Source: Thermodesulfobacteriota bacterium (GTDB taxonomy: Bacteria > Desulfobacterota > Thermodesulfobacteria > Thermodesulfobacteriales > Thermodesulfatatoraceae). Taken from it: DNA of 12,345 nucleotides. The stretch spans positions 1 to 12,345 of the forward strand of contig JAADCO010000117.1 of NCBI GenBank assembly GCA_013154385.1, in the 5' to 3' direction. The position numbers and the translations under genes were made by a program. The notes under the pieces were generated by a model that saw only the letters and a program-made list of their open reading frames with translations, was not told the DNA's origin and searched no databases. Shown here piece after piece: positions 10,700-12,345 of this stretch. Numbering within the stretch: the stretch's first letter is position 1; each line of letters begins with the position of its first letter.

Positions 10700-12345
10700 A
10701 TGAAGGAGTGCGTCATCAAGGTCAAACCCCAAAAGTTCTACATTCTCGCCACCTCGCCGGGGCTCTCCAAGGAGGCCCTGGTGCTCAAACACGGCGATTC
10801 CTTTGCCCTTTTCGATCCTTACGGAGACGTGCGGCAGGAGGGTCTCGGCGAGCAGGGCCTCTATCACTGCGGCACGAGGTTCCTTTCGCGCCTTGAACTG
10901 CGGTTCTGCCACGTGCGCCCCTTTCTCCTGAGCTCTTCCATCACCCGCGACAATCTCCTGGCCACCGCGGACCTTACCAACCCGGATCTCATGCTCGAGG
11001 GCGAGGAGTTCCTCCCGCGGGGAAGCCTCCACATCCTGCGCCAGAAGTTCCTCTACGAGGGGGTTTGCTACGAGGCCATAAGGCTCGAGAACTTCTCTCC
11101 GTGCCATCTTCATCTCCCGCTTTCCCTGCACTTCGGCGCGGATTTCGTGGACATCTTCGAGGTCCGCGGGGTGAAGCGCAAAAGACGCGGGGAGACCCTT
11201 CCCGCCGAGGTCTCCGAGGACGGGGTGACCTTTGCCTATCGCGGGCTCGACGGTCGCCTGCGCCGCACGAGGATCGTCTTCTCCCCCAGGCCGTCTGAGC
11301 TCGACGCGGAAAGGGCCCTCTTCTGGGTGAAGCTCGGGCCCAAGGAGAGGCTCCATCTCTATCTCACCGTGGCCTGCCTTCTCGACGACGAAGAGAAGGA
11401 GCTCCCCTTCGCCCGGGCCTATCTCTCCACCCGCCGCGAGCTCAAGGAGCTGAGACGCGCCACCTGCGCCCTCTCCACTTCGAACGAACAGTTCAACGCC
11501 TGGCTCAGCCGCTCCTTCAGCGACATCTTCATGATGCTCACGAGAACCCCTTACGGGCTCTATCCCTACGCGGGGATCCCCTGGTTCAACACGGTCTTCG
11601 GCCGCGACGGTCTGATCACGGCGCTTGAGTGCCTCTGGATCAACCCGGACATCGCCCGCGGGGTGCTGCGCTTTCTCGCCGCCACCCAGGCGCGGGACTT
11701 CGACCCCAGCCGCGACGCCGAACCCGGAAAGATCCTCCACGAGATGCGGCTCGGCGAGATGGCGGAGACCGGAGAGATTCCCTTTGGCCGCTACTACGGC
11801 ACCATTGACGCCACGCCCCTTTTCGTCGTCCTGGCCGGGGCCTACTACGAAAGGACCCACGACCTCGAGTTCATCCGCGAGATCTGGCCCAACGTGGAGG
11901 CCGCTCTCACCTGGATGGAACGCTACGGAGACCTGGACGGCGACGGCTTCCTCGAATATCAGGCCTCGGAGGAGGGCCTGGTCAACAAGGGCTGGAAGGA
12001 CTCCCACGACAGCGTCTTCTACGAGACCGGGGAGATGGCCCGCCCGCCCATCGCCCTGGTGGAAGTCCAGGCCTACGCGTATCTCGCCTATCTCAAGGCC
12101 TCCCGCCTGGCTCAGGCCCTCGGCCGAAAGCGCCTTTCCGAGAACCTCCTCACCCGGGCGGCCAACCTCAAGGACCGCTTCTCCCGCGCCTTCTGGGACG
12201 AAGAGCTCGGGACGTTCGTCCTTGCGCTCGACGGGGAGAAGCGCCCGTGCCGCGTGCGCACCTCAAACGCCGGCCACGTGCTTCTGGCCGGCCTGGCCGA
12301 CGACCGCCAGGCGGCCCTGGTCACCCGGAACCTCTTTGCCGGGCA
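10700..12345 (+). CDS. Glycogen-debranching-type glucosidase (amylo-alpha-1,6-glucosidase family), 3' end outside window
   Basis: The first 548 codons are visible and the frame is open at the right edge; family members run to about 700 residues. The N-terminal ~270 residues form a beta-sandwich domain of the GDE_N_bis type (KFYILATSPGLSKEALVLKHGDSFALFD, FGADFVDIFEVRGVKRKRRG). The rest is the (alpha/alpha)6 barrel of debranching and related glucosidases: GIPWFNTVFGRDGLITAL with Trp295 and Asp303, YYGTIDATPLFV with Asp370, and NKGWKDSHD with Trp432 and Asp434. Annotated homologs are called amylo-alpha-1,6-glucosidase, but this barrel group also contains small-glucoside hydrolases, so the substrate is open. 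I chose ATG 10700. An in-frame GTG at 10676 overlaps the upstream stop as GTGA and would add 8 residues; neither start has a strong ribosome site, implying coupling to the glycosyltransferase. Confidence 0.85.
   Translation, partial: MKECVIKVKPQKFYILATSPGLSKEALVLKHGDSFALFDPYGDVRQEGLGEQGLYHCGTRFLSRLELRFCHVRPFLLSSSITRDNLLATADLTNPDLMLEGEEFLPRGSLHILRQKFLYEGVCYEAIRLENFSPCHLHLPLSLHFGADFVDIFEVRGVKRKRRGETLPAEVSEDGVTFAYRGLDGRLRRTRIVFSPRPSELDAERALFWVKLGPKERLHLYLTVACLLDDEEKELPFARAYLSTRRELKELRRATCALSTSNEQFNAWLSRSFSDIFMMLTRTPYGLYPYAGIPWFNTVFGRDGLITALECLWINPDIARGVLRFLAATQARDFDPSRDAEPGKILHEMRLGEMAETGEIPFGRYYGTIDATPLFVVLAGAYYERTHDLEFIREIWPNVEAALTWMERYGDLDGDGFLEYQASEEGLVNKGWKDSHDSVFYETGEMARPPIALVEVQAYAYLAYLKASRLAQALGRKRLSENLLTRAANLKDRFSRAFWDEELGTFVLALDGEKRPCRVRTSNAGHVLLAGLADDRQAALVTRNLFAG

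Noticed and set aside
10631..12007. A 458-residue minus-strand open frame opposite the debranching-type gene
   Set aside because: Antisense to a gene with clear family motifs; composition looks like a shadow, with no motif or ribosome site.

Overview
This window looks like chromosome from a GC-rich, probably thermophilic and anaerobic bacterium of the Thermodesulfobacteriota (Thermosulfurimonas/Thermodesulfatator-like). The clues are an Aquifex-type protein-only RNase P (HARP), a cas6 gene, a short core-MetE type methionine synthase, a PaaK + ACT pair typical of anaerobes, and strong G/C bias at third codon positions. The phylum is inferred from gene content, not from any marker RNA. No tRNA, rRNA, insertion sequence or CRISPR repeat array is visible.

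Left part, minus strand (1-2190). A core-MetE-like methionine synthase overlaps a HARP gene by 11 bases, and a good intrinsic terminator follows. Just beyond the terminator lies the first 140 codons of cas6, which runs off the left edge. All three residues matching the Cas6 catalytic triad are present, so a CRISPR-Cas locus probably continues to the left. A 124-base divergent intergenic region with an inverted repeat separates this block from the next.

Middle, plus strand (2315-7671). First comes an orphan J-domain protein of unknown function, then a compact nitrogen-control operon: glnB (PII), glnD (PII uridylyl-transferase/removing enzyme) and glnA (type I glutamine synthetase), closed by a strong terminator. 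Signal protein, its modifying enzyme and the regulated target are therefore co-transcribed. Upstream of glnB, inside the 3' end of the J-domain gene, are two copies of a 20-base palindrome of the form TTTTsACA-N4-TGTwAAAA, 31 bases apart. A weaker third copy lies inside glnD. These look like operators for an unidentified regulator and are the least expected signal in the window.

Right part, plus strand (7688-12345). A phenylacetate-CoA ligase family gene (paaK) is paired with a tandem-ACT-domain protein and followed by a GC hairpin. Next comes a promoter-like element, a GT4 glycosyltransferase and a glycogen-debranching-type glucosidase (GDE_N_bis plus catalytic barrel). The last gene is cut by the right edge after 548 codons. 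Genes are tightly packed: no gene-free stretch exceeds about 140 bases.
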